Assembly (NCBI GenBank): GCA_963691655.1
Contig: OY829329.1
Span: 22,495,883-22,559,882, forward strand
Direction: 5' to 3'
Source: Toxonevra muliebris
Taxonomy: Eukaryota; Arthropoda; Insecta; Diptera; Pallopteridae
Length of the DNA stretch: 64,000 bases
In this document: in pieces, positions 21,464 to 33,589 of the stretch
How the letters are laid out: the number at the start of each line of letters is the position of its first letter
How positions within the stretch are numbered: the first letter of the stretch is position 1
Program-made: the position numbers and the translations under genes
Notes under the pieces: generated by a model
What the model saw: only the letters and a program-made list of their open reading frames with translations
What the model was told of the DNA's origin: nothing
Databases searched by the model: none

Positions 21464-21879
21464 CAGACCTATAATAGAATGCAATCAATTTAATTGCAAT
21501 ACCTTGAAGTCACAGTTAATAACCGACAATTCATGATTGTAGTTACTGAATAACGTATTTGACTCCAGAATAAAAAATGCAGTTAGAAGTCTTTTTTGGA
21601 GTCGCCGATTGGTTATTCATTTAGAAAAGTATTTTTTAGAGTCAAGGGAGTGCAGTATTTTTTTGAAATCATGAGACTGCAAATCTTATGACTCCAAAAT
21701 CATGACTGCGTTGAAGTCACTTGGAGTCACTTGAGTGACCTTGAACTCAAATGCAGTTATTTGGAGTTAATTGCAATTTGCAGTCAATTGGAGTCACTTG
21801 GAGTCTTTTGGAGTCAATTGGGAATTTGAAGTCACGAATGAATGAAGTCCTCAATTGATTGCACTCTTTTACAGCTCTG
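21464..21879. mobile_element. hAT-type MITE, 416 bp, copy 1
   Basis: The left end CAGACCTATAATAGAATGCA and the reverse complement of the right end, CAGAGCTGTAAAAGAGTGCA, are inverted repeats. The element is bounded by an exact 8-bp duplication TCTGATAC, the hAT hallmark. The interior is rich in GGAGTCACTT and GCAGTC words. No coding frame is present. Two further family members occur at 23984 and 58385. Confidence 0.92.
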
Positions 21880-22419
21880 TCTGATACAAGTTTTATTCGC
21901 TAATTCACAAGTCTATCTATGTATGTATATCTGTAAGTCATTACTAAGAAGCGGAAAAAGGCAAAATAAAATTATAAGTCTCTAGTATTCAAGGATTTTT
22001 CAAATATTTTTTATTTCTGTCTTTTTCTTTCTCTTTTTGTTTTTTTTTTTTTATTTCACCTTTATTTTTGGTTTAGTTTACATCATTTCATGAATTTAGA
22101 TCAAATTTCCAAGCGAATTCACATTTTAGTACTAAATTGTGATTTAGTTTCAAAAGTAGATATGATTTTTCTATCGAGGAGCCTTTGCTCTGATGAAACC
22201 ATCTCTTGATTTTTAACTAAAAACATGAGACTACGCTTAAGTTACCTCATGTGCACACCTCTCTAACGCTTGGTTGTGTCAAGGGAAGCGGAAAATTGCT
22301 GACAAATTTTTAAAAAGACGAGCACTACTTTTTTTTTAATCTCCTTCGAATCATCGTCTGAGAGGGACATTGTTATTGGCGGCTCATCCATATCGCAAGT
22401 TTCCCAATTAATCACATAA

Positions 22420-23760
22420 ATGTAGTGCCTCAAAATTTACTTTGGGCTGAACAAATATTCATATTACTTTGGAACGTGAGCAGGCGAAAGTTATGTAATA
22501 AGCGGCTTTCTTCCTTATAGCGGGGTCTTTCGTCTGCAAGCATCGATACCAAAATGTTTTCTAGGTGAGCTGCAAATGCATTTTTCTCTAAAGACTTCAT
22601 GTCTTGCTTAAAATTGTCTAACAAGTATTTCATTTTGTCAAGAGTAAGCCAGAAATTTTTAGGATCGTCGATTCTGGTATGGTTCTATTTTATATGAAAC
22701 CACAATGAACCATATGCGAATGTAACAAATTCAGACAACTGTTTCAAAAACTCCGACAGGTTTTCCATCGACATGTATTCCCTGAGAATTCTGTAAGTAG
22801 TAGTAACCCAATCAGCATGATTCACTGGGCCAGGAAGCATCCGGGAAAAGTCTTGAAAACAAATTCCAAGACTGTTAGAATCATAAGCCTTCTTGAGGCA
22901 ACGCTGATCAGTGCACAGATCAGCAATTTTCTATTTGCGGTATAAAAGAGTCAATTGGTTCAAAATCTGCAACGGAACTGCACCCAGGAATCCATCTGGC
23001 CCTGAAGCCCGACCTCCTCCGTCTATCAATTAAGGAAAATGTCATGAAGGAAGCTCTTTGCCATGTATTTGGCAGACAATCCTTTGAAGGGGTAAGCGTT
23101 GTAAGCGTTTCTCTAGACGTCATATTATTCTATTATATTTCCCTGTATTCTTTGGTTCGCCAACGGAACCTACACAAGCACAGCCTTGATTTGTCAATAC
23201 AATGATTTTCTAAAAACCCTCAGATTTTACAAGCAATCGATCCAGCATCTGCGCTTGCAGGCTAGATATGGCCTAATTAAACAGAACCCCAGAATTTTTC
23301 CATCATAGGAAAATTTGTCGAAATTCTTCGCTCATCAAAACGAAAACCTAAGACTTTCCTCTTGTCCACTTTTTTTAATTTTTCATTTCCAGAGCGTTGC
23401 CTATCTATATCAGTAAATAAATTAGAAACCAGCTGAGCTACCGTTCGATCAGAAATGCGCAAGTTTTAGTCTAGCCTGGCCTGCATCTGGCTGGAATTAA
23501 TAACAAAATCTTCTTTGTCATTTGATGCTTCGTCTAAGTAGTCATCGTTAACCTGACTCTCGTTGACACCATTATCTGGCGGTTTACCAAGATTGGCATA
23601 AACTTTAGCTTTTCGTTTTGCAAAGTCTTGTAGACTGTTCTCTCTGTTATCGAGCTTTTTTTTATTACTACAATTAGTTTTTAAATACAGCCCCTCAACA
23701 TGCATTTCCCTTGCATGAAACAATAACAAAAAATCCTTTAGCTTCATCCAATAAAGCATT
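22420..23760 (-). pseudogene. Unidentified transposon-like coding relic
   Basis: Minus strand, descending. A charged stretch at 23759-23466 includes NDDYLDEASNDKEDFVINSS. Then come RISDRTVAQLVSNLFTDI (about 23460-23405), VDKRKVLGFRFDERRIS (about 23370-23320), IVCQIHGKELP (about 23075), DLCTDQRCLKKAYDSN (about 22920-22870), LPGPVNHADWVTT (about 22835-22800), YRILREYMSMENLSEFLKQL, FVTFAYGSLWFHIK, and MKYLLDNFKQDMKSLEKNAF (22633-22570). I recall similar order and wording in uncharacterised dispersed arthropod ORFs ('SDR..A', 'HANELPLRH', 'PG...H.RWLT..RILRLY'), so I infer a transposon-borne protein, but I cannot name the family. Frameshifts and stops break it. No catalytic motif was identified. 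Confidence 0.55.
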
Positions 23761-23983
23761 AATTTTCTTGCTTGCCGTTATATCACAGATAAGTTTCATT
23801 TTTGTGCTTTGAAAGATCGTATGATCTTTAACTACCAGCTGCTTGATTCTTAAGCGTGACACCGTCGTAACAGATGCTATGCTTTTGACCCTATATTTTT
23901 CAAACGATCCGTTATAAAATCAGCAATGAGGTTTGCAGAAATATTTTTGCCATCTAAATCAATTTTTTTTTCCTCGTAAATAG

Positions 23984-24256
23984 CAGAGCTGTAAAAGAAT
24001 GCATTCAATTTAATTGCAATACCTTGAAGTCATAGTTAATAACAATTCATAATTGCAGTTATTGAATGACATACAAGTATTTGACTTCAGAATAAAAAAC
24101 GCAGTCTTTTTTGGAGTCGCTCACTGGTTATTCATTTAGAAAAGTCTTTTTTGGAGTCAAGGCAATGCAATCTTTTTTTGAAATCATGGGAATCTTATGA
24201 CTTTGAAATCATGACACTGTTTGAAGTCACTTGGAGTCACTTGAAGTCACTTGGAG
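23984..24256. mobile_element. hAT-type MITE, copy 2, right end missing
   Basis: It begins CAGAGCTGTAAAAGAATGCA and follows copy 1 (21464-21879) in register through TTAATTGCAATACCTTGAAG, GTCTTTTTTGGAGTCGC and the GGAGTCACTT block. The similarity stops near 24256 without a matching right end. Confidence 0.82.
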
Positions 24257-24779
24257 ACAAAGTGAATGATAAGAAAGAGGAGCTGCTCAAAGCGTTCAGA
24301 ACAGAAGTGGCACTTCTTTGTCTTATGTCCAATTTGTGATTTTATGACTCAATGATAGAAAACCATGGCCATTGGCATATTGCATATAATTACTAAGCCG
24401 TCACAGGAATCACAACAATAACTTCATATTCGAGATTTTCGTTTCCGAATCACCTAAATTTGATATTTTATTTCGATTTTACCGGTTAAAGGGTTATTGG
24501 TGAGCCTTACTAAACTGAGTTTAGCTTCGTCTTTTTATTCTGAATTTTCCTTTCGTGAGATTCAAAATTTTTATTTCTAAAATTTACTTATTGTGAACAT
24601 CTTGAACTGTGTATGTATTTAGGTAAATAACTATGTACTAAAAATAAACATAAATATAATAATGCCATATATTTTAATATTCATTTTTCTTCACTTTCTC
24701 ACAAGAATTTGATTAGTGCCAAGAAATACTGAATTCAACTAAATTATGCACAGTCTAATGTTTCAGAGATAGTAAAAAG

Positions 24780-26180
24780 CTTGTATTTCAGGAAAATTCT
24801 GGTGGTATGAGACATAGCATGATGCACACCAATAATTCTATTAAATATCCCAAAACAAAAAACAAAAAAAAAGCAAAAGTAACAAAAAAGCAAACGAACT
24901 TAATCTATAAATTTATCCGTTACCACAAACACCAACAAATCACGATTAAAAGGCTAATAAAATTGTTCCCCAATCAAAATAATGTTTACAGGCAACAAAA
25001 AAAAACAAGAACAAGCAGAGAACGAAGGACGATGCACAAAGGAAGAAGAACCAGAGGGAGGAATGAATGAATGAACAAACAAATGAATATTATATCAGGG
25101 GCTACTAGTTCTTCATAAACTTAACTGGAGCTGCATGCAGAAGGCAACAACAACAACAACAACAAGCTGAGAACAAACAAGCAAACAACCCTAGCAACAA
25201 CAACAACAACAACAACACCAGAGGAACATAATTCGTATTAGAAAATCTACATAAAATTTACTACTTTTCCACACGAGCATTGAGCAATGGAATCGAGTTT
25301 CGATTCTTGCATGTATGTATGTATGTATGTATGTATGTATGTAGGAAACTGGGAGCTGAATCTGGTATGAACACATTGTAGCAGTCGTTAGATTTGGATG
25401 CTGATGAGCAGATAAATTCATTACGCAAAACCATGTAATTGTTCCACCAGGACGGACAGACATTCGACAAACACTCAGACAGACACATAAAAGTAGCAAC
25501 AACATATTCCTTCATGCTGTCTCACACACGCAAAAATAAACACAATAAACAAATGAAGGGACAAATGTGGCGCAGCTTTCGACTCAGCTGTGTGGTTGCG
25601 CATTAACTACTCTAGCTTCCTTGTATTCTACTCTTCCCCGGAAACTTACGCTTTCTTAACTTCACATGCATCCTTGAATTTCTGCTTATTGCTTCAAATA
25701 CAACTACAAATATGCTGACAGTGGGTTAAGGAAGAAGGAAGCTCTTCTTCATATTCGCCGTTGCAAGCAAATAGGAAAACATCTTAAGTATATTTGCAAC
25801 TAACTATTTGCTACAACTACTGTTTGTGTTGTTGTTGTTATTGTAGTTGCAATAACATTTTGTTTAGCAAGCATGTAAAGCATTAGAAATGCCCAGTGTG
25901 TGAGTTCAAAGATAGAGGAGAGTGTAAATGCACACATATATAGTGCTCATTTGTATAGAGGTAGTGCATCTCTCTCGCTCTCTCTCACTCTCTCTGTCTC
26001 CATTTATTTCTTCCACACACAACTAAACTAATACCACTAAATACAAATTAAACAAATCCATAAATAATATTTAATATTATTAACAAGCATATTTAGCAGC
26101 AGTAGTTAAAGCAAGCAGCAGCAGACTGTAAAATATAACAAGTTCCTGCTGCACATTGCAAACTACGCTGTACGAACTAA
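24780..26180. other. Microsatellite-rich non-coding DNA
   Basis: It contains (CAA)n at 25145-25165 and 25195-25216, (TATG)n at 25310-25343, CTCT runs at 25970-26000 and CAG words near 26095-26125. No exon is recognised. Confidence 0.65.
25310..25343. repeat. (TATG)n microsatellite
   Basis: About eight perfect tetranucleotide units, of a kind common in fly genomes. Confidence 0.95.
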
Positions 26181-26269
26181 CTAGTACAACATGTGCGCCC
26201 TGCTGCTGCTATATCGCTACATTGTATTCGACGGTTTGTTACTGATGACGGCTGACTAAAATGAAAAAT

Positions 26270-27140
26270 CATTTACTTCTTACAAATGGGAAAAAATCTA
26301 AGGAGACCTGGGAGCGGGAGGTATAAAGTGAAGTCTGTGACAGATACACAAATGGGTTAGTCCATATTCGATCCTTGTGCGCTTCATCTTAAATCGATAC
26401 AAAGCCTTCTCATGGCGTCCCCTGGATAGTGATATCCGTTAGAGAGCAAAATCATGCTAATGCATTGGGTTTGCAGCTCATGACATTAAAAAATACTCAA
26501 CTGAAACCTCCAATCAGGTCTAAAGACATGAAACAAAAACTTGTGCACGCAGGTAGCCTCTATCCAACAGTAGATGTCCTCAAAAAACACCGAGGTTTTA
26601 CATTTGCTACCAGCTCTCGTTCATTGAGAGAGGACTCTATTTCTCAATTGCCGAATGAGCCAGTAGTAGCGGTTGTTGGCATTAAAGCTGACATTATTGT
26701 TGTTGTTAATGCTGGACTCCAGACATACGAAATGTTTGACGGCTTCGAATGATAGTCTTTTAAAAGATAGAGCCGGAGATGTCGATCTTTGCAGGTCGAT
26801 TTATTTTATCTAGCACGAAAATGAAAAAGCCACACAATAAGGAATCCCCTTGTCTTAAACATCGTCTGGTATCAAATGACGTGAGGAGGTCAGTTTCGTT
26901 GTGTGCTCGATTTTCTTGTGAATAGGGCAGAGTCTACTGTGGAGGTGAAGCGCTAGAGATGCTTTGATCTGACCATATTCTGCATAAGAGCTCATGCAAC
27001 CGTTTAGTAAGCTTTTCATCTCCGGTCTTAAAAAAAAAAAAACTCAACTGGTAGGCCATCTTCAACCGCAGCTTTATTGTTCTTCAGCCGAGCGATGGCT
27101 GTTAAAATCTCATCATAGTAGGGTGACAGTACATCAAAGT
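26270..27140 (-). pseudogene. RTE-like LINE relic
   Basis: Minus strand, descending. YYDEILTAIARLKNNKAAVE then DGLP at about 27120-27050 is the RTE fingers motif 'IA.LKNNKA.G.D.LP.E'. DEKLTKRLHELLCRIW follows at about 27005-26955. RRCLRQGDSLLCGFFIFVLD lies at about 26865-26810, the 'GLRQGD.LS..LF' motif. AVKHFVCLESSINNNNNVSF lies at about 26745-26685, followed by LIRQLRNRVLSQ, the RTE strand 'FVYLGS..N....'. Finally RRLCIDLR lies near 26400. The YADD motif is lost between the last two blocks, and frames shift several times. The order and wording fit the RTE clade well, and the copy is inactive. Confidence 0.8.
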
Positions 27141-28254
27141 CGTCAGTTATTGTGGTTGCAGGAACAGATTCTCCAGTCCATTCAGCATATCTTAAATATC
27201 ATTCACCAGATTTTGACTGGGGTCTCATCCCACAATGAATGCAAGATTCGGTGGGCTTTTGATTTCGGACCATATAAGAGCCTCGCCTACTTCCTAACAT
27301 CATTAATTCCTGTATCTCCAATTGAGAAACAGGATATTTTCATTCAGTTCTTTTATTTGCTTACAGTTTGAGTTATCAAGTTCTTTTCAAACTTTTTCTT
27401 TCCCACTTTCTCCGCTCGAGCTTGGAAAGTGTTTTATGCCGTAATTCCTCTCCTTCGCTTCCTTTGTATTCGCTAGTCCAGATTTCCTTTCTTCATTAAT
27501 CGTATTCAATATGTAGCCTAGCATCTAAAATCTTCATTTGGAAGATTGTCGACATTTCTCTTAAAGCAAAGTAGTATCTGTTTCTATTGTCCAGAAAGCA
27601 AGGAGAACCGGGTTCAAATATTATTTCTATTTATCCATTGAACATTTCGATTCATATTTCTTATCGAATTTGGTGTGAGAGATAAGGCTGCCAACCGACA
27701 TCGAAAACAGTGAATGTGCCTACTGCTCCAACAACACAATAAACTTGTCCTTGCTCTACACCATTAGAATTGTGCCAGACTATATTAGATATAAGTTGGC
27801 TCACCGCCTTCATTGCTTCGCTTTGTTCAAGTAAATGTTTTGAGAATCAACTGTAACAGTAGCATATTCTAGAAGAAGGTTGAGGGAATGAATTCCTTTT
27901 CCTTGGCTGATGATGTTTTGAGAAAAACTTTTTGTACCAGAAATATGCGGTAAATTTAATAAATTAGTACCAGGATTAAATTTAGTTTATACTGTACATA
28001 AAGCTCCAAATTAAAAGTTTCTCTAGATTCCCGTTTAAAAATACTGACTACGCCACTAATTTACAGACATTTGTAGCTCTGAAAATCTAAAAATCTCCAT
28101 CTGTTGAGGCAGAGAATAAAAAAATCACTAACAGTTCAAGAGATTGCGAATCGGCGGGGTCTGTCAATATGTTCGTCCCAAAAACTTTTTTTTTTCATTC
28201 CTGAGCAATGATCAAAATGTTTGACAAACTCATCAAGAAGGGCTTGACTTAAGT
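27141..28254. other. Unassigned AT-rich DNA
   Basis: I see no gene, terminal repeat or array here. Confidence 0.5.
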
Positions 28255-28850
28255 TAGGAAGTCAGATTTTTTGGGGTCACGGAATCCGAGGTCCAAAATA
28301 TCCGAGCACGTCAGGGTTCTGACATAACCTCAAAAAACTTCATAGAAATTTTTTTTTCGGATCTGGAGATTAGACCATGTTTTTACCATACGTTTTTTGG
28401 AATTGTTGAATCCGAATCCCAGGTCCAAACAACCCCAGTTCGTCAGGGTTCGGATATAACCTCAAAAAATCTCATGTAATTTTTTTTTACCCCGAGGGCC
28501 GTACCATGTTGCTATATGTTTCTGGGGTAGCTAAATCCGAATCCGAGGTCCAAAAATCCCAGCATGTCAGGTTTACGACTTAGCTTAGATAATGAGGTAT
28601 TTTGCAGATTATGTCGAAAACCTGACATACTGGAGTTTTTTAGACCTCAGATTCGGATTCAGCAACCCAAAAAACATATAATAAACATGGTTTGACCCCG
28701 AACTCGAAAAAAAATTTTATGAGGTTTTTTGAGGTTATGTCGGAACCTTAACGTGCTGGTGTTTTATTTACCTCAGATTCGGATTCAACGATCGCAAAAA
28801 CATATAGTAACATGGTCTGACCTCCAGACCTCAAAAAAATGATTTATTTT
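28255..28850. repeat. Palindromic array of about 125-bp units
   Basis: Three plus-oriented units start near 28268, 28392 and 28518, each with AATCCGAATCC..GAGGTCCAAA, then CGTCAGGGTTC, AACCTCAAAAAA and ACCATGTT. After a centre near 28597 the same motifs appear reverse-complemented (CTCAGATTCGGATTCA at 28650 and again at about 28765; TTTTTTGAGGTTATGTCGGA at about 28725). The left side has three units, the right side about two. Confidence 0.85.
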
Positions 28851-30039
28851 GTGCGGCTTTTCAAAATCCCCTTACGCGGCCCCAGAGTAAAAAATAAATT
28901 AAATTCGATTTGTATATTACCTACAAATTGCGAATTCGCTATGATTACAAGCCCCAACTACAATCAAACTCCTAAAAGAACATAATTGAACTAATTCAAA
29001 AACATAAGTTACTTCGTAAAATAAAAACAGGATAATAAAAACATTTTAATCCATTAAAATAAATTATTTCATCTAGACAGAAATACATACTTTCCTTAGA
29101 ATTAGATATTATTCATTTCATATTCATTCCTTTGTATATAGCCAGAACAATAAATTCCTCTTTAAAATTTATGCCATTCTCAAGCGAAATAAATCGAAAA
29201 TTGATTTGTATGCCAAATCGACACACTTGGATCTTCTTTCTTCCACTGATACCTCTTCGTCTCAACCAACTCACTCCAGCTTTTTACGCCATTCGTTGTG
29301 ATATGAAATCAAGATTCATTCAAAAAATCAGCATTCACCACCATAACATTTTTTTTTTTTGTTTCACCCAACGACGATGACGATTTATGGCGACCAATCC
29401 CAGCTTTGCAGGCAACTTCGCTGCTTCTTCTTCTTCTACTTTTTCTTGTCCATATGTCATTGTTGATATATACAACACCTTGACATATGAGGAGGGAAGA
29501 ATGAATATCTGCTTTCTGTCTTGTAGTCTGTCTTAGTGTTAAGATTTGTGTTTTATTTTTTTCTGGCATTCTTTTCTGCTTTTCAATCGATTTGAAGGCG
29601 TTTTTGATCTTGTCGTATAATAAATTAATAATAAATTTCACTCGTATGTATGTATATTTATACTATCCTTACCTCTTTTTCAATTTGAAGAATGTTGTGT
29701 ATGTGATTCATGAGAATTTTTTCTGAATCATATTCAGAAAAAATATGTTCATGAGAACCAAGCAAATTTGATCTAGCTAAAAATATGGTGATGTATTTAT
29801 GTATCTATATGAAATTAATAAATTATATAAATTTTTATGTTCGTAATTATATAGAAATATTTTATAGCAATTATTCAGATGACGGTATTGAATATTTATC
29901 ATTGGCTTTAGAAAGGAATGTCAATACATATTTGTATGTACATTTTTAAATATTATAGAACTGTCTCACTCAAGCTCTGGTTACTGGAGTAGAGTAGAAG
30001 TGTCTTAAGTCACTTTCTTCATCTAAGTGTTTACTTATC
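28851..30039. other. Unassigned AT-rich DNA
   Basis: No coding or repeat structure was recognised apart from short TATG runs near 29645. Confidence 0.5.
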
Positions 30040-30113
30040 GTCACCTAAGAATTGATTTGGCGTATATGCATAGGAATACTTATACACATACGCCAAATCA
30101 ATTCTCAGGCGAC
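30040..30113. other. Perfectly placed hairpin, 26-bp stem
   Basis: The arms at 30040-30065 and 30088-30113 pair at 24 of 26 positions around a 22-nt loop. The stem core is AATTGATTTGGCGTAT. The two mismatches are A-C in a plus-strand transcript but G-U wobbles in a minus-strand transcript. It could be a fold-back relic or a small-RNA precursor; the sequence does not decide. Confidence 0.7.
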
Positions 30114-30544
30114 GTTAGTGAAGCAATCGAAATAAATCACCAACATAGATGTTAAAGTATGCAATCATTTCGGTTAGAATTTGTTGAAGCCACTGTAAAT
30201 TAATAAAGTTTTCCGGTTGCAGTCTTTGATTTTATGTGACAATCGTGACTTTCAATTATCAATCTTGTTGAAGGCAATGAACACTCTTTCGTTCAGAGCA
30301 ATCAATTGTAATTTCGAGTCACAAGCTCATCCATAACTTCACATAATGTCATCCATAACTTCACATAATGCAGTCATGACTTCAAATTTAATTCAAGTTT
30401 GCAATCAACTGAGGCTTCATTTTCACTGACTGAATTTTTCCATTAAATCAAAAAAAAAAAAAATGTAGAATAATTTTTTGTTTGTTTTTTTTTTCGATTT
30501 ATTAAAAGGAGTAGGGAAGTGAACTGTTTAAATACGTACTTAAA

Positions 30545-32222
30545 TTTTCTCTCTCTATGATTTCAAAATTTTTCAAATTTGACGTGGAATATTCCAGATT
30601 GATTTGAAAATATTCTAAGCTAAATTTAATTTATTCCAGAACACTTTAATTTCAGAGTAACTACGAATATTTGGAATTTAATAATAAATATTTCTAATTT
30701 GAATCAGAATATTCCATTTTTAATTTAATTTCAAAATATTCCAAGTTGATTTCAGATTAATCAAAATATTCCAAAAAAAAATTTTGATTATTCAATATTG
30801 TATTTCAGAATATATCAAATTTATACAAAGCTAATTTCAAATCATTCCAGTTTGACTCCAGAACCCTCTAAATTAAATTCAGAATATCCCACGTTGATTT
30901 CTGAATATTCTAAGTAAATTGATTTCGAAATATTCCAAATCAAGTTTAGTTCTTTCCAAATTGATTTCAGAATATTTCAAATTGATTTTAGAATATTCCA
31001 AGTTGATTTCAGAATACTTCACGTTATTTTTAGAATATTCAAAATAATTTCAAAATATATCAAGTTGATTTCAGAATATTCCAAGTCGATTTCAGAATGT
31101 TCCAAGTCGATTTCAGAATATTTCACGTTATTTTCAGAATAATCAAAATAATTTTAAAATATTCCAAGTTGATTTCAGAATATTCCAAGTCGACTTCAGA
31201 ATATTTCACGTTATTTTCAGAATACTCAAAATAATTTTAAAATATTCCAAGTTGATTTCAGAATATTCCAAGTCGATTTCAGAATATTTCACATTATTAT
31301 CAGAATACTCAAAATAATTTTAAAATGTTCCAAGTTAATTTCAGAATATTCCAAGTCGATTTCAGAATATTTAAATAATTTCAAAACTTTCCAAGTTAAT
31401 TTCAGAATATTGCAAGCCGATTTCAAAATATTCCAAGTTGCTTTCAGAATATTCAAAATAATTTCAAAATATTTCAAGTCGATTTCGGAATATTTATGGC
31501 CAATTTTAGAATATTCCAAGTCGATTTCACAATATTTCAAGTTGATTTCAGAATATTCAAAATATTTCAAGTTTATTTAAAAATATTCCACGTTATTTTC
31601 AGAATATTCCACGTTATTTTCAAAATATTTAAAATAATTTCAAAATATTTCAAGTTGATTTCGGAATATTCCATGTCGATTTCGGAATATTCCAAGTTGA
31701 TTTCAGAATATTTAAAATAATAGCAAAATATTCCAATTGATTTCGGGAAATTCCAAATCGATTTCAGAATATTCCAAGTCGATTTCAGAATATTTCACGT
31801 TATTTTCAGAATACTCAAAATAATTTTAAAATATTCCATGTTGATTTCAGAATATTCCAAGTCGATTTCAAAACATTCCAAACTAATTTCAGAATATTTA
31901 AAATAATTTCAAAATATTTAAAGTTGATTTCGGAATATTCCATGTCGATTCCAGGATATTCCGAATTGATTTCAGAATATTCCACGTTATTTTCAAAATA
32001 TTCAAAGTTGATTTCAGAATATTCCAATTTGAATATTTTACTATTTTTTTTTTTCATTGGCTTCAGATACTTACTAAAAGTTAATTTCGGTATATTTTAT
32101 ACTTATTTTGTAATATTCCAAATAGTTGTCAGAATACTCAAAATTAGTTTCAAAATATTTCAAATTTATTTTCAAATTTTCTAAACTGATCTCAGAATAT
32201 TCGAAATTGAATTCAGAATAAT
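30545..32222. repeat. 21-bp AT-rich minisatellite
   Basis: The consensus unit is close to GATTTCAGAATATTCCAAGTC, with variants AGTTGATTTC and CACGTTATTTTCAGAATA, repeated about 75 times with many substitutions and small indels. Apparent reading frames on both strands give a 7-residue periodicity because 21 is divisible by three; I do not regard them as genes. The array seems to resume at 33590-33690, beyond the inserted LINE. Confidence 0.9.
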
Positions 32223-33384
32223 GTTGTTTCCTAAGTTATCGACCAATGTCATAAGTGGATTTTCTAATTGCCAACAGACTGACGCAATTTATACGGACTT
32301 TAGTAAAGCTTTTGACAAAGTGAACCACGATTTACTAATTAAAAAACTTGACTTTTATGGCTTTCCTCTTTTATTATTACAATGGATAGACTCGTACTTG
32401 AGAGATAGAGAGCAAATAGTAATTTTTAAAAATGCCGTATCTAAAAGTATCAAAATACCATCTGGTGTTCCACAAGGAAGCCATCTGGGTCCTATTTTGT
32501 TTTTGTTGTTTATTAACGATCTTCCATCTGTTATCAAGCACTCTAAAATATTAATGTTCGCTGATGATGTGAAATTGTTTAAGTCTTACAACGAAATAGA
32601 AGGTCAAAATTTACTGCGATCTAATCTTTTGGCATTAAATAATTGGTGCCACTGTAATTTAATGTCTTTAAACCTAAAAAAATGTAAGCTCATAGTTTTT
32701 TCTAGAAGGCAGCCTATTTTTTCTAGGTATGGATTAGATGATCACGAGTTGGAACAGGTTTTTTCGTTCGTTGACCTAGGTGTCACAATGGACACCAAAT
32801 TAACGTTTAATTTACATATCAACTCAACTATTAATAAGGCTAAGGGTATCCTTGGTTTTGTTAAAAGATGGTCTAAAGCATTTAACGATCCATATGTCAC
32901 GAAATCACTTTACACTGCACTTGTAAGACCAGTTCTGGAGTATGGTTCTGCTGTGTGGAGCCCTCAGTACAACTGTTATGCTGATAAGTTGGAATCTGTG
33001 CAAAAACAGTTCCTCTTGTTTGCTCTACGTTCGTTACACTGGAGTCCATCACAGCACCTCCCGCCTTATGAACAACGGTTAAAACTTATAAGCTTGCCAA
33101 CTCTTCGGAGCAGAAGAGTTATGCTAAATGTGATGTTTGTGACTAAATTATTAAATGGTTATATTGATTCTCAATTTTTACTCAATGAAATCAAGATTAA
33201 TGTTCCAAATCGCTGTTCTAGATATCCAATTCCTATTAAACTTGATGCTTGTAGAACAAACTATGCCCAAAATAATCCTTTTCGTTGTATGTGTAATAAT
33301 TTCAATTCTCTGCACGACATTTTTGACATTTCCGACTCTCTCCAGTATATAAAATTAAATGTATTTAATTTTCTTAATCGTTAA
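32222..33384 (+). CDS. 5'-truncated LINE reverse transcriptase, open frame (CR1/Jockey-like)
   Basis: An uninterrupted frame of about 387 codons ends in TAA at 33382-33384. Residue numbers count from the ATG at 32221, which is probably not a true start because the element is truncated. Motif A is YTDFSKAFDKVNH (D26), the substrate loop is SGVPQGS (81-87) followed by LGPILFLLFINDLP, and motif C is MFADDVKL (D115, D116). Then come VDLGVTMDTKLTFNLHINST, the thumb SLYTALVRPVLEYGSAVWSP and LESVQKQFLLFALRSL. All three catalytic aspartates are present. The endonuclease and RT fingers are missing, as expected for target-primed truncation. The frame begins at the edge of the 21-bp minisatellite and the array resumes downstream. 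No functional element is implied, but the coding sequence is young enough to be unbroken. Confidence 0.88.
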
Positions 33385-33589
33385 ACAGCTGATGATTACT
33401 AATAATCTGTAGCTGTAAAGAAGACCAAATAGAGATTTATTCTCCCCAATCAGCGCTTTATCAGGGCATTCCGGAATGCATCTGAATCGGTCACCAAATC
33501 CGTACGTCATGCGGATGTGCCCCTCGTGCGGATGGGCGGGTAAGTGGGTCCGTTGGGATTCGTTCGTTAAAGATTGAACTAATAATGAA
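33385..33589 (+). other. Probable 3' tail of the LINE plus unassigned GC-richer block
   Basis: It follows the RT stop codon. A GC-richer piece (33445-33560, for example GCGGATGTGCCCCTCGTGCG) stands out from the AT-rich surroundings. No poly(A) run is visible. Confidence 0.4.

Noticed and set aside
26429..26752. 107-codon plus-strand frame as a host gene
   Set aside because: It lies antisense to the RTE-like relic, whose minus-strand motifs explain the region better.
31289..32184. Short frames with a 7-residue EYSEI/IFQVDF pattern on both strands
   Set aside because: These are translations of the 21-bp minisatellite; both strands give equivalent frames and stops are frequent.
30545..32222. 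CRISPR-like regular repeat spacing
   Set aside because: The units are contiguous with no unique spacers, strongly diverged, and the context is eukaryotic.
33445..33560. GC-richer block after the LINE stop codon as an independent element
   Set aside because: No terminal repeats or duplication were found; it may simply be the LINE 3' end or unrelated sequence.
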